Program-made: the position numbers and the translations under genes
NCBI GenBank assembly: GCA_963693085.1
Contig: OY856411.1
Span: 71,282,001 to 71,346,000 of the forward strand
Direction of reading: 5' to 3'
Source of the DNA: Alisma plantago-aquatica
Lineage: Eukaryota > Streptophyta > Magnoliopsida > Alismatales > Alismataceae
DNA length: 64,000 nucleotides
The notes under the pieces: model-generated
What the model was told of the DNA's origin: nothing
The model's database searches: none
Seen by the model: the letters and a program-made list of their open reading frames with translations, nothing else
Shown: positions 1 to 12,812 of the stretch, piece by piece
Layout: each line of letters starts with the position of its first letter
How positions within the stretch are numbered: position 1 is the first letter of the stretch

Positions 1-586
1 AGAAAGATCCTTCAAATGTTTTGAAGAGATACAAGTAGAGGAGGTTGATCTGATTAGGAAGAGGATGAAGGCATCACAAGATAGGTTGAAAGCATATGAT
101 GACCAACACAAGATGTACAAAATTTTTCTGGCGAGAGATTCTGTTTTTCTGAAGTTGAAGCCCTTGAAGTCAATTTCCAAGTCAAAAAAAGGGCAAGTTG
201 AGTCCTTGATATGTAAGACCTTTTAAGATTCTTCAACAAGTTGGGGGTGTGCATGTAGGCTATCCTTTCCTCATCCTTATGAGAATATGCAAGACATATT
301 TTATGTCTTTTTTATGAAGAAGGACATAAAAGACCCATCTCATGTTTAACCAATGAACCTTTGTATAATTAAGAACACACAATCTGTGAGGAGTATATGA
401 TGAAAATCTTTGACACTAGAGTCAATGAATGAAAGAATAAAAATATCTAGTTATTGAAGGTGTTTTGGAAATGCCCATGGCCTTGAGGAGGCAACCTGAG
501 AGTTAGTCTAAGATGATGAATACCTACCCCAGTTCTTTGCCTAATCATGGATTTCAAGATGAAATCCCTTTCTAGGCAAGGTGAAT
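1..586 (+). pseudogene. Ty3/gypsy integrase C-terminus and chromodomain fossil
   Basis: From about base 40 the plus strand reads a recognisable integrase tail: an RKRMKASQDRLKAYDDQHK-like stretch, then a block matching the VFLKLKPLK part of the [13 protein letters not shown] motif, then GKL.PRY..PFKIL. Frameshifts and stops break it from about 180 on. A decayed LVKVLW...EATWELE-type chromodomain region lies at 420-540, followed by a polypurine-like GAAATCCC tract at 561-570. The same order is seen at the C-terminus of the intact element ending at 61873. It is therefore the 3' end of a Tekay/Del-type polyprotein whose body lies left of the window. It is non-functional. The family assignment is firm; the exact frame breaks were not mapped. 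Confidence 0.8.
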
Positions 587-587
587 T

Positions 588-3500
588 TTAACACAATGAT
601 TTTTGGGTACTAATCATATTATTGAGATAAATTTTATAAATTTACCTTTTGAATATATTCATTTACCATTTTTCATCTTGATTGAAATGTTACTTGTATA
701 CCCTTGCATATTTTGAACAAAAAAGAACTCATATTCATTTGGTCAAACATAACTAGATCATGATGTGCCCAATGTTAGCTCGACCCAATTGTGAATCACT
801 GGCTGTAGAATCACTCAAATAAGTATTATAGAGTACTAGTTATTTCAATTTAGATAATTAACGAAGATAAATTATGGAAGTGAATTAAAATGATATTAGT
901 GTGGGTTTGTATTTTTATTAAATACTAAGCATTAATATGGAGATGTTGCATGCATTTGAGTCAAAATATGTTTATATGTGTCATGTAGGAATTTTTAAAA
1001 TAATTCATTTCTATTGTATTGTTAGCCACCCATTCTTGATTAGACTGACCATGACCAATCACAAGATTGGGAGGGCCATGCAACATAGCCATGTCTTCTT
1101 CCTAAACCATAGTGGTAGATGGTCTCCCAACAATGAGGAAAGTTTTCCCCATCTCTTCACCTTACCCCCTCAAACATTCTATAAATGGTTACAAGATTCC
1201 TCCCCTACCCCAACAACCATCTTGAGGCCTTTCCCTCTCACAAGATGTAATAGAGTGAGTTTTTTATATTATTTTCTCTCTCTTACTTTTGTTTCATAAA
1301 ATTTATTGATAAATCACTGTTAATCATCTCCCTCACTTCTTCGACCAAAAGACTTCACAAAATTTCAAGATAATACAAACCCTAATTTCACATTAAGGTG
1401 AATTATGTGTATTATGATACATAGTCAACCTTTGAATTTGAATCTCAATTTTTTTACCATTGTTATATAACCATAGCAGGGAGCTCCAATTAAAATTTCA
1501 CCCCATTTGGATGAATCAATTGAGAGTTATAAACAAATTAAATTAATGTACATTTTAATTATTGGAACCCTAGAACCTAAGTTGTGGATTAAATTAATCA
1601 AATATGTGTCACGTGGATGACTACATCAGTCAGGTACGCACCCCTTTGTTTGGGCCTTTGAATCTCAACCGTTCACTCTTGATCAAACGGAGAGGACTCC
1701 GTCCCTAACCTCCCACCAAATGCAGGACTAACTCCCAACAACCTGACAACCTGGACCCCTTTCCCCGTGCCTATCTAGCCAACAAACCCCTACATCTGCA
1801 AGATTTTTCTCCTCAACACATCAAATCAAACCCGATGACCCCTCCCACAAGTGCTCTCGCCCATGGAATGGGGAGAATGACCTCCTACAAATTCACACCT
1901 CTCACTGGAGGCAGTGCCCATTTTAGGGCTTTTCCATCTACACCTCCTCATATCTATTTAAGGACTCTATGAGCTCTGCCACCCTCCCTTTAATCGTCCA
2001 CCGCCTCCAATTTTGACGCAAGAAGTGTCAGAGCATCACCACCAAACCCATCTCCTTTCCCCCACTATCTGACCTCAACCATGTTGAAGCTTGCCTCTGC
2101 AACCCAATTGAGGGGCCCTCCACCTTCGAGGGAGCTCCACAAGGCCCCACGGCACCCTGTTCCTACACCCCTGACAATTCTCCTCCATGTGCCTTCTTTC
2201 ACCGTCGACCTCACCATTTCCCATGGCGGCGTAGAGTCCTAGGAGCTGCGAGTTGAGACATCACCATCCTAGTGTGGGGTTGCATCCTGAAGGAGGCCAT
2301 ACACTTACCGCATGACTAGGATCCCAGCCCAAGCAGGAGCTCGTGGGAAGTTGTTCCTGGAACTGGGCGAGCTTATAAGCTAACTTGGGAGGAGAGGGAG
2401 GATGCGGTGATGGGTGGACCGAGGTGGACCTATCAACAGTTCCCACCTCAGTAAGTGAAGACATGGGTCATTGCAAGTCAGAAACGGGCCACTCACATCT
2501 CTGTACCAATCACAGGCCTCCACGTAAGCTCACATCTCCCTTTTTCTCTATTTAACTAAATAGAAACCTTTTATCTTAGAAAATTCCTGGAAAATGCTAG
2601 GAGTATCAATAATAGTAATATTATATATTAAAATTATCAGAAAAATATGAGGAATCAAATGGAACCATTTCCATGACCTGATTTGTTACTCTCTTCCAAA
2701 AATATTAGCCATAGACTAATAATTATATACATGTCATTTAATATGCAATAATGGACATTATTTGGTGCAACCTAACCCTTCATGATAATCAAACCCTAAT
2801 AGGGTCCCTGACCCTCACATAACTCGATACCCTAATCAAGTATAGATAGTTGACTCAAGATGATAGGAAACCCCAATTTTTAGTTCTCTCTCTATATATG
2901 TGTTCATGCATTTATCACCAAACCCTAATTATCTCATGACCCCATATGATCATGACCAACCTCAAAAACCTAGATCCAATTATGAATGCTCTGGATCATG
3001 TGAATCCAAAAAGGAAACCATCAATGACCTAAACCTTTGTAGAAACCTTAAAAGTGAATGCTTCTTTGTTTTAATAAATGGGTATCATTACTTAAATGAA
3101 ATCCTGATTTTGAGATCTAGTCTTGTGACTCCAAAACAAGATAAAATTCGAAGGTAATTCATGATATAATAACAAAAAGATGAAAGTAACCCTAATAAGG
3201 GGTCAAATCCTAATTAGTCGAAAACCCTTGTATGGGATGTTGAGAACCCAAAATGGCATGAGGTCTTTCTCCCTCTTTTAGGGTGATCTAGTCTTTATTC
3301 TATGCTTGTTGAAAATTCAGATCTGATCATAACAAGTACATTGGTTCTATTAAGTATAAGACTACTTTTCATGGATCCATAATGATATGATGTACCTTGT
3401 ATGATTTTATTTGCAAATAAATTCTTGGATGAATACTAGTACTATATGCTTCGCCAAACATAAAAGAACATAAATGATTAAGATGAGTTGTAGATACTGA

Positions 3501-4218
3501 AGTGACATAGTAATTCCCTCTCTCTTCTAAATACTAATGTCAAGCACAATCCCATAGCCCAATGGGAGGGGATCCCCATTTACCTAGGGGAGGGGAAGGG
3601 CCCAGCATGTATGGAAAATAAGGTATTGACACACTTAGTAGTACAGCTGCATTTAAAGATGTGCATAAAAGAAATGTTTACCTGATTTTCCTCCCTAATA
3701 TAATGTTTTCCTTTCTTTCTTTCTTTCTTTCTCAAGTTTTTTTATTATGCAAGCTACTATACAAGTATTTTCACCCACGTACACAACTTAGTTGATTCAT
3801 TTTTTTCTTGTATTTTCTAGGTACAAGGAACAAGTAAAGTACCCCAAGTTTTTGAAGATTTTAAATAATATTCATGGAGGATGTTTAGCTAGATGGCTGC
3901 CTCTCATGTTATTTCTATTTAGTTAGTTGTTTCATTTCATTTAGATGATGTGTAGGATGCCTATGTCCTATGTATTTTATTTCTTTCTGAACTTATTCCT
4001 TTATTCCAGTGAATAATGTAATATGACCTTTATCCTTATGAATGATGGTTGTGTGACTATTTGAATGATGTTTGTGAACAATGATCTGGCTTTTTCCTTA
4101 TATACTAGATTACAATCACAAGTCCTTATATTTTCCTTCTTGAGATATTATAGATATGAGTGCACACATATATAGGGAATGTCAACTTGGAAAGTATATA
4201 GGAATTGGGGTCATCACA
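588..4218 (+). mobile_element. Degenerate 3' LTR of the left-edge Tekay-type element
   Basis: The LTR begins right after the polypurine-like tract. Its canonical TGTAACAC start has decayed to TTTAACAC at about 587-594. It ends at GGTCATCACA (4218). A TTTTCTAGGTAC block at 3812-3822 matches the TTTTTAGGTGGACG block found about 390-485 bp before the end of three other LTRs here (near 29080, 31763 on the minus strand, and 56695), and it lies about 400 bp from 4218. This supports the right boundary. A GC-richer stretch at 1620-2540 with TATCTATTTAAGG at 1951-1963 could be the promoter part. No intact open frame is present. The left boundary is approximate because the terminal TG is lost. Confidence 0.6.
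3709..3732. repeat. (CTTT)n microsatellite
   Basis: About six uninterrupted CTTT units on the plus strand, lying inside the degenerate LTR about 85 bp upstream of its conserved TAGGTAC block. Confidence 0.9.
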
Positions 4219-5320
4219 CCAGAGCACAAACACCCAACTAGGCAACTCTATGTAAGTCAAGTGCCAGAGAAGATCCTCAAACTACTCGGACACCTTTTCA
4301 GATTCAACTAGATTTACCTGAAGCTCTCTAGAGGTTCCACAAAACCAAACCTACACCCACTTGCTCCTATATATGCCATAGAATATGCTCATGACAGGCC
4401 AACTAGCTTGTAAGCTTCCAACAATATTCATGACCTTTCACCCCATCCCCCTATGATCCCAGCCACTACTTGATCATGCAGTCACCTTTGCCAACATCCA
4501 ATGAAGTTCTATGACTAATCATCTATCCCTAAGGACCCCTAACATCTTCCAACACAACCTTGCCCTTTTGGCGGAAAGATCAAGCTCATCAAGTGGGCTC
4601 CACTCCATCACTGGCACTATGACCAGCTCCTACTCATAGCCTTGCATAGGATACCACCCTAAAGACCAAAAATTGGGTTTAAAGTTCCTCCATGAACCGT
4701 CGATAACTTGGACCTATTCTAGTGGTTGGTGATGCTTTGTCGATCTGTTGCAGCCACCTACCTATGCCACAAAGCAGCCTGGAGCTTGTGCCCACTCACA
4801 TGACCAACTAGGAAGATAGACAACAATCATAGAGGAACAGAGGCTCCTATATCTCCTCAGCCACACTTCTCTAGTTGTCTTCCGAACATGCTTGGTAGGT
4901 ACTCTCCTTCTTCCCATCTCAGTTCTTGCTTCGATTCAAAGAGCCACACCAAGTATAGAAAATGATGTATTGATAACATAATGTGACAAGGGAATTGAAA
5001 GGATAACATCAACATCACAAGCTACAAGGTTTCAACATGATGAAAATTTTAAACTAGAAACCTAGGAAATTAGATTGGAAACTTAGGTGCATTACATATC
5101 TAGTATTTTTCCTTATATAAGGTATTATTGGAATATTATGTTCTGACCTACTATCTTGTTAAATAATCATATAAGGGGGGAATCCTAACTGATCAAATTA
5201 ATGATCAACAATTTGATATGTAGTGCACATGTCATAACAATCATCAATTATATAAGTGGTATTTCTATTTATAAACATGAGTGCTTAGAATTTCTTTATT
5301 TGACCAATTAATTGGAAAAA
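4219..5320. other. Unassigned AT-rich intergenic sequence
   Basis: No coding frame, terminal motif or internal repeat that I can support. It lies between the end of the left LTR and the copia-type relic. Short GC-richer patches at about 4560-4900 could be old transposon sequence, but I recognise no motif in them. Confidence 0.5.
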
Positions 5321-5589
5321 TGTTATGTTTCATTATAAATAAGGGAAAATCAGGAAAATTATGAAATAAGTAAATAATTTGGTATCTCTTTTTCACCCAA
5401 ATCCTACCATATCTGATTGTATTTACTTAATTAATAATGTTCTAGACCTAATTACATCATAATTATTAGTATATATGCTTTATGTGTTACCATATGTTGT
5501 GTGTGAAGTTATCTTGTGTTGTGTGTTTTGTAATGTGCTTAAGACCTATCTTGACTTTGGCTTTTATTTTATCCCATATTGCTAGTTCA

Positions 5590-5665
5590 GATTTTCCCAT
5601 ACTCTCTTTTCCTATATAAGGGAGTGCATTGTAACTTCTTCTGATATATCAAATAAATGGTTTTT
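5590..5665 (+). promoter_or_regulatory. Copia-type LTR core promoter and polyadenylation region
   Basis: CCTATATAAGG at 5611-5621 is followed 30 bp later by AATAAATGG (5652-5660). A TATA box with an AATAAA-like signal this close behind it is the usual layout of the U3-R part of plant Ty1/copia LTRs. The copia gag relic about 1.1 kb downstream on the same strand supports the reading. The LTR may start at TGTTATGTTTC (5321), but no clear right end or primer site was found, so only the core is annotated. Confidence 0.55.
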
Positions 5666-5699
5666 GCATTATATATGGTATAAGATGTGTTCAATTCTA

Positions 5700-6290
5700 C
5701 CTAAGGCATCCCATTACCCCCCAACCTCCCCTACCATCCACCCCCACTACCTCCACCATTTCCACCATTTTCACCATCTCCACCAACCCCACCATTCCCA
5801 CCACCTAGTCATCCCCTCCATCAATAACCTTCATCGCCCTCACCTTCCCATCGACCTCCACCCTTCGACCAACTGTTCCTTTTCCACCCATCAACCTCCA
5901 CCCATCGACCAACCCTTCCTCCTCGACCCATCACCTCCACCCATCGACCAACCTTTCACCTTCCACTCATCGACCTCCACCACACCTTCATCTTCCATCC
6001 ATCAACCTTACCCACTGACCATCCCTTTATCTTCAACTCATCAACCTCCACCACCCATTAACCCATCTACCCTTCATAAACCAACCCTTCTCCTTCCACC
6101 TATCGACCCATAAACCCATATACCTACCATCCACCCTTCAACTTCCATCACCACCATCGACCTATAACCCATCAACCTCTACCCCCATTGAACTTCCACC
6201 TCATTCAACCCCCGTCAACCTCCACACCATCGACATGTAACCCATCAAATTCCATTCCATCGACTTCTATTCCATCATTTACTCTTACAG
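5700..6290 (+). repeat. Low-complexity CCATCGACC / CCTCCACC tract
   Basis: A pyrimidine-rich, irregular short-period repeat built from CCATCGACC, AACCTCCACC and CACCATT words. It is open in one plus frame from 5664 to 6113 and would encode a Pro/His/Ser-rich chain (HHFHHFHHLHQPHHSHH), but the bias follows from the repeat. It lies between the copia promoter and the gag relic, where the R-U5 part of the LTR and the leader would be expected. Confidence 0.75.
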
Positions 6291-6755
6291 TTAGCCCCAG
6301 AACATCAAGTTGAAAACCTAAAAGTATCACCTCTCTTCCCGCCTATGTCACATGGTGGAGTGAATCTCATACCATGGTGGTGTAGGTTGTTTCTTCTCTC
6401 TATGTTGTCCCTATGTAGGTATCTTGGATTTGTCGATCTATATTTGTTGCTACTATCTATTGCCCATGTATGAGTTCCTCAGGTCTTTCTATTGTTTCTA
6501 TCTTCTGCCCCTATGTAGGTTCCTTGTATCTATTTGGATCTGGATACTCCTTCCTATGCCCCTATTCGAGTGTTTAGATATACTCTTTTGATGTTGTTTT
6601 CTATTTCTCTTGTTCTGCTACTAGTCTGTTGTGAGTTTCTCATATCTCATCATCCAGATCTATCTCTTTGTACCACTTCTATTACATCTTTATGAGCATC
6701 ATCTCTCTGGCTTCCATGGAGACTATAGATCCTTCACGAAACTTGTGTGTTACGA

Positions 6756-7560
6756 CTGTGAAACTTGATGGATAAAATTACCATCTTTGGGTGGCATCAT
6801 TCAAACTCTATGTCAAAGCCCAAGGACATTACTCTCACATCTCTTCTACTGCTAAGGATCCTCCTGATGTCTCGCTGGATGACAAAGCCAAATAGGCCTA
6901 CAACTAATGGGCCAAAGATGATTTTGGTGTCTTGGTATGGATGGTGAATAATATTGAATCAAAGATTAGATAGTCTTTTCTTTGCCTACAAAATGCAAAT
7001 CCATGTGGGATCAACTGTCCCATGTGTACTCACATCAACAAAACCCAAACAAAGTCTTTGAGATCTTTAAGAACTTAGTTAAAATGGATTATTCCACTTA
7101 CGATTCTGCAGAAGACTATTACAACTAGTGTTTGACACTGTGGACTCAATTTGAAGTATATCATCCACTCACTACTGATATCAAAGAAGTTCAACGACAA
7201 CATGAAGAACCTCAACTTGTTTAATTAATGATTGGTTTGCCTTGTTCCTTTAAAGGCTTGGTAGAATAAATCTTATCCAGGGATCCCTTACTATACTAAG
7301 GGATGTTCTCAAGCGCGTTCTATGCCTTCCTTATATGGCCTCTCTACCTACTACTTCTTTTGATAGCTCGATACTTGTGGTTTGCTTCCCTGATTTTGGT
7401 CAAGGACGTGATCATGGTTGAGGTTGTGGTGGACGTGCTCCCAGAAGAGGTCCTCCTCTTGGCCCTGGATGAGTTCAACCTCAACCCCCTCCTTCTAACC
7501 TCTTCTGCAATTTCTTTGGGCGTACGAACCACAATGAGGACCGTTGATGAAAAGGAACAT
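6756..7560 (+). pseudogene. Ty1/copia gag relic
   Basis: The plus strand reads VKLDG.NYHLWVASFKLYV from 6756, the typical start of plant copia gag (UBN2-like family). This is followed by a WAKDD.GVLVWMVNNIESKI block, a SHVYSHQQNPNKVFEI block and LTLWTQFE. Several in-frame stops and at least one frame change interrupt it. A zinc-knuckle fossil is at 7506-7547: the CX2CX4HX4C pattern reads C-N-F-F-G-R-T-N-H-N-E-D-R-stop, so the second and last cysteines are lost. Gag normally coats the RNA in cytoplasmic virus-like particles; this copy cannot. No protease, integrase or reverse transcriptase follows, so the element is truncated. Confidence 0.75.
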
Positions 7561-7614
7561 TGCTCAAACATCGTTCAATTGGGACCAAATTTGAAACATA
7601 AGTGTGTCACTTGA

Positions 7615-7710
7615 TAACAAAACTCCTTAGAGGATTATATTAAATTTCTAAGCAACTTACTTAGCCAAAACAAATAGGGTTATCTCATAATCCAGGTTAG
7701 GGTCATTACA
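7615..7710 (-). mobile_element. Fragment of a Tekay-type LTR, minus strand
   Basis: Read on the minus strand from 7710, the sequence begins TGTAATGACCCTAACC, then GAGATAACCCTATTTGTTTT. This closely matches the start of the solo LTR at 20722 (TGTAATGACCCTCACC... GGTAACCCTATTTGTTTT). Only about 100 bp is recognisable before it abuts the copia gag relic. It may be a truncated insertion or a recombination scar. Confidence 0.55.
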
Positions 7711-8357
7711 ATAACAAAGAAAGGAGTGATGATATGTAATCATCCTTATAATTCCTATGTTGATGACAAGGAAACTAGAATGAAACAAGAGTAAATGACT
7801 CATGAATAGTTGAAAGTTCATGCAATAATCATAGGAGATGATATCTCTTCTCTTTGATAAACAAACTTGGGTGATGATGGGGTGATAAGAGGAATATGTT
7901 TCTTTGTGTTCTTTCTTTTTAGGGACATGGCAATCAAGTGAGTCCTATGACACTTGATGTGCATGGATTAGAAATAATACATTGATAGATACTTATAAAA
8001 GTATCATTTCATCTTGGACTTTGGTTCCAAGATAAAGATATGTGTAATAAGTAATGTTTTCATAGTTTGACCTCCAGATTGGGGCGGAAAACCTTCAAAT
8101 CCATGTTACTTATGGGCTCAATGTAGTGAATTATATTTAAATTATGGTCTAAAAAGAACTTTATGGATATAAGGTTATCATACACACACTCAAACCATAA
8201 ACTAATAAATGGTGAGATGAGGTATTTGATCTTTGCAATCCCTAAAGAGGTACCTAGAATAATATGAATGATCCACACCCCACCCCCATATATAATAATG
8301 AAATGAGTAGATATATAAAGGAGAAAATAATTTAAGGGTGGTGAATGTAATACCTTG
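7711..8357. other. Unassigned intergenic sequence
   Basis: No gene, repeat or transposon motif recognised. Short minus-strand frames at 8060-8371 have no recognisable motif and run into the next LTR. Confidence 0.45.
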
Positions 8358-10745
8358 TGTAACGACCTCACTTTTCAGCGTCCCCCGAATGAGAAAGGAC
8401 CTTAAAGTTGAGAGCCATTACCTAAAATTTCCAATATCCAAATTTAAACAAATAACTAATAATAGCAAATAATTTCAATTATTTCACACATATTTTTTAC
8501 AATGATGCTCCTCTAAGGAATTACATGAATCTTCAACATGGAACTAATGTATATGAAAAGAAGTGTCTAACTAATGCTCCTTTAGTTAGCTTAAATTTCT
8601 TCAAGTAATTTCATCTGATTCATCATGTCTTGATATCTTCATATATTACATTTACCTAAAATGGTGTGAAACAAAACACAGATCAATATATTGTTATACT
8701 TTGTAAGTGGGGTGCATGCAAAAGTGTGCAAGTAATATAACAAAATATAATCAATCAATTATTAATAGATAATAATTGGCATTTTCATTTCATATTCTAA
8801 CCCATGATTGCTATGCTATCTTGGGTGTGATCCCTTCCAGAGCTCGTCTGCATCAATGGTTGTTACATGTCAGCTGGTTCAGAATATGATATCCTACTTT
8901 ATGTGATACTCATAGTGGCATTATAGTTGAACGGAATGAAAATAAACATCCAAAAATTTATTTCATGCCTCGTTAAATCCTTGGAAAACACCGATAGTTG
9001 GTAATGAGATTATTCATAATCATAACCACATACCTTATGTTGAACCATGCAGATATCATGCAGTGTATACTTGAAGAATGTACAACCAATACAATCAACT
9101 GATCCAAGCAATCAACATTTACTCTGTAAGTATGTATATCCTATTATTCATATAAACACCAACTTGGGTCCTAATCTAGGATAGTCTCATGTTTGGATAA
9201 GGAATAAGTGTAAAAACCCTAGATCCATCAAACAAAAACATTAGGTGAAATCCTACTTATCAGATCTACACCAACATTAGATTATGTGTATCAATAATAT
9301 GGTATGATATGTTATTTAATTTCAAAACCCTAATTATACATATATATGTTATCCACTTTAGAAACCCTAATTATTCATCATTATTATCATGATCATCTGG
9401 GATATTTGACAATATCAGTTTATATCTCAAAGAAATATATTTAACATGATTAATAATCTATTCATAAAAAATTAGGGTTTATATGCTTTAATCACCAATC
9501 CTACTTATGGAACTATGATCAAAATTATATCTCAATTATATTTTATTCATATTTCTCTCATTTTCCTAATCAACTTTCATATATAACTTGTATTTATCGA
9601 TATCCTAGAAATTACTACAATTATTGAAAATTAAACACTTATTGTCCAATCAGATCGTGCCATGTCAACAATTATCACATTATCCATTTTGGCCACATGG
9701 ACTGGCTCTAGACAGTAAGATTTCGCAGATTGATTCCTAAAGCCACATGAATGGGCTTCAAGAGAGGGCTAAAAGACCCTTGCACCCTTTCAATGTGATT
9801 AGGGTTGATCACACGGGCCAGGCTTTGGGGTAAAACCACCAAAGGGATTGATAATCCCCTTTGGCGGGTGCACTGCCATTGCTCTCAGTCATGGCAAGTC
9901 AACCTGAGGGTTGACTCTCATTCCCAAGGCATGATGGAAACAACTGAAGATAACATCACCTCTGTTGGGCTATTTTGGATTCATGAACAAGTCGGACCGA
10001 TGTTGCAGGTAACATCCTATATTTCAATCACTATGGTAGAGACCAAAATACACACATTAGAGGAAAGGAGAAGAATAACTTCTCGGGTGCCATTATAAAG
10101 ATTGAAAGAGATATGTTCCATCCTCGCCATCCCCTAGGCATTCTCACCATGACCTGGGATGGCCTACAACCTCTAATCCAAGCTTGTGCCTTGTAGATGG
10201 ACGAGGTGAAGGTCAGAGATGGGGTCCTGGGGGTCCATGCACCCCTCCGAGGAATGGAGTGCCTTTGAGGGCTCCTTGCCCATATTCAAGGCAAAGGAAT
10301 TGGAAGAAGTTGCCTCATATAGTTAGAGCATGGCTCGGAGTTGTTGGTGACAAGACTAATGTCGTAGACCGCCCCAGGACACTGTGATACGAATTGAAGG
10401 GAGAGGACCATTCTAGTGGTTTTGCTTAAACTCGCCAATGCCTTATATGGGCATGGGAGGCAAGGGTCTATGGGTTTCCTCAGTTATCCTAACTTCTAGA
10501 ACATACTGGGAATTGGAAACCTTCCAAAACTAGTGAATTAGTGTCGAAGTCATGGCTAGCTAGGTTTGTTTATTCATCTTGAAAGTAAAGGAGTTAGAAT
10601 CGAGGAAAAAGGTGGATAGCGGAGAGAGAATGATATTCAGGAACATCATGATCACTATTGGTAGTGTTTCCTTTATCGACTAAAGGTAGGGGACAATCTT
10701 GGGCATCATTAGATCCTTGATCCTACGGCTTCTAGGGCATGTGAC
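8358..10745 (+). mobile_element. LTR-like repeat, TGTAACGACC family (copy 1)
   Basis: The sequence starts TGTAACGACCTCAC at 8358. Its first several hundred bases match, on the opposite strand, the block at 29525-31150. Shared words include GGACCTTAA.GTTGAGA.CC near the start, ATGATGCTCCTCTAAGG at 8501-8517, and GGTGCATGCAAAAGTGT near 8712. A further homologue starts at 12813. A TGT...CA-type start without internal coding suggests a long LTR of a gypsy-type element. The right end is placed near GGGCATGTGACA (10745) only by resemblance to other LTR ends. No primer site follows and no target duplication was found, so this may be a solo or partial LTR. Confidence 0.5.
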
Positions 10746-12812
10746 ACGTTAAAAGGGGCACTACATCACTTACCAAAGTCAACAATCATTTTTTTAACTT
10801 TTCAAAATAGAAACTTATGAAATTATCACACATTAGTCCCTCTATCTTCTCAATTTTTTATAGGCTACTACGAGCATCATTTTACCATGAATCTTTGAGG
10901 GTAACTCAATTATAACTTCCCAACTTATGCTTAATTTATGGGATTTATTAGGAAAACTTTGATAGACTAAACTTGCCTTTCAACTATTTTTGTAAAACAA
11001 TTACCCACATCATATAGAAAGTTCTTTTTATCTCAAATTCTTGAATTATCTTATTCTCTTTACTATCTTCAATTTTCCTAAAAGTTAGACCAAGGTATTA
11101 TTGTTTTATGCCTCAAGACTTGTGTTGTCCTTCATGTTTAGATAATTGCTCCCTTAATTATCTAAATCACACACTATCTTCAAATCTTTTGGATACTTTC
11201 CTATTACTTCACATTTTGATTTAAACTATAAAGTCATTTTCATTTAATTATGCATGCATTCCTTTGATTTCTTTGACTTGTACCATAGGAACCTCTTTGC
11301 AAAGAAAATAGTCTCATGGGCCTCTCTTGGGCCATGGTTTGAACCCATGCCACAAAGATAACTTTATTATTACATCAATAATACAATTAGGGAGTTCACT
11401 TATTAATTCAAGGATTTTATTCATATAATTAAAATTCACCATATTTGAATATATTAAACCTTTGGTTTTGGAAAGAATTTTCAAAACCAGCTATTGAGTC
11501 TAGTAAGGTCAAAACACACTAAACAGATTTCAAACACTTGGCTAGGTGATTTAATTGGTCAAAATTAGGGAAATATGAATGAACATAAAAATCATCTTAT
11601 TTTATAGTGGACCCAAATCAAATCCTTATTTGATTCCAACTATTCCATAATTGCTATTGGGCCTAAATTGAAGGTAAATGTTCAATTTTTGGACCCTTTG
11701 CATGGTATATCAATTGACTGAATAAATTGGAATCCTACATGACCCCAAAAATGACTACATGTTTATTTATTAAAGATACACCTTCAAATAAATTGGTATC
11801 CATTTAGAATTAAGTTTGATGGGTTAACATAATAAGATGAAGTTCAATCATATACATGATTGTGATATTAAGATGAGGGGATTATAATTGTCCTTTCTCC
11901 ATCATTTTTGGGGATGACATCCTTTACTTGGGGGAAAAGCAAACCAAACTTTTTATGGGAGGTGAAGGAACCATTTAGTAGGAATTAAATTTGAAATTAC
12001 ATGCAAAATCTTGGTTTAGGTAGGGACCATCTTTGGTTTACCTTGTTGACCATTAGGTTCTAGCTTGCCTAGTAGGGGATAATGTAATCCTTTAATCTCT
12101 TTATTATATACATATTGACTCAATAAGAAGAGTGCAAAATACTGACTTCGATCTCCTATTTCCATATATATCCCTCTACTTTATCCCCTTGTCAAAACCC
12201 TTCCATTCATCATATTCCTCACATTTCTCCCAACTATGTGATCCCTTGTGCGCAACGTGGAGTAAACGTCTATGTAGAAAAATATTTGCCTCATATTGTC
12301 TATCCACATTGTTGCATGTGGTAGGATAGAAAAAATGGAAGGAAAGAGGATGATTAGTTTCAACGAAGGTGTGGTGGGATTGAAGATAATCATAGAGTGT
12401 TGAATTGTAGATGGGTCTTTGTTGAGAAATCTCCAACCTAAAGAGAAGGTTAGAAGTACCAAAATCGTTAAAGATCTATGTAGGAGCTTTCGAGGGGCCT
12501 TAAGGGAATCATATAATGATGTAATACACCTTCACATACAATGAGATGTTGTAGATTGAGTGTTGTCAAAAACAAATGAAGGGTAAATATGGAGACAAAT
12601 TGTCCATAGTGCCTTACTTTGTCCACTGTTGGGCATAGGGATTGTCTTAGAGCTCATGGCTCTTGACACACCTTGAATTTGTGATGGATGTGTCATTTTC
12701 TATTTCAAAACTCACAGTGTCTATGGACATGACTCCCATGTGGAGATCATGAGTCTAGAGCATGATGTCCTACTCCTCGTGTAGTGTCACAAGCAAGAGA
12801 GGGAAGTGTAGG
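10746..12812. other. Unassigned AT-rich sequence, possible old LTR
   Basis: No coding potential that I can support. CCATATATATCCC at 12162-12174, followed by pyrimidine-rich sequence, resembles the promoter-to-R transition of an LTR. Overlapping short frames on both strands at 12130-12460 have no recognisable domains. Confidence 0.4.

Noticed and set aside
937..1299. 120-codon plus-strand frame
   Set aside because: No recognisable domain and it is inside a decayed LTR; consistent with chance.
5664..6113. 149-codon open frame rich in Pro, His and Ser
   Set aside because: The composition follows from the CCATCGACC/CCTCCACC repeat; no domain, no splice context, and it lies in a copia relic.
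6285..6310. Copia LTR end and primer site (CTTACA followed by TTAGCCCCAGAAC)
   Set aside because: Only a weak match to TGGTATCAGAGC; not enough to annotate.
12132..12462. Overlapping open frames on both strands
   Set aside because: No motif in any of the three frames, AT-rich context with a promoter-like TATA; chance frames.
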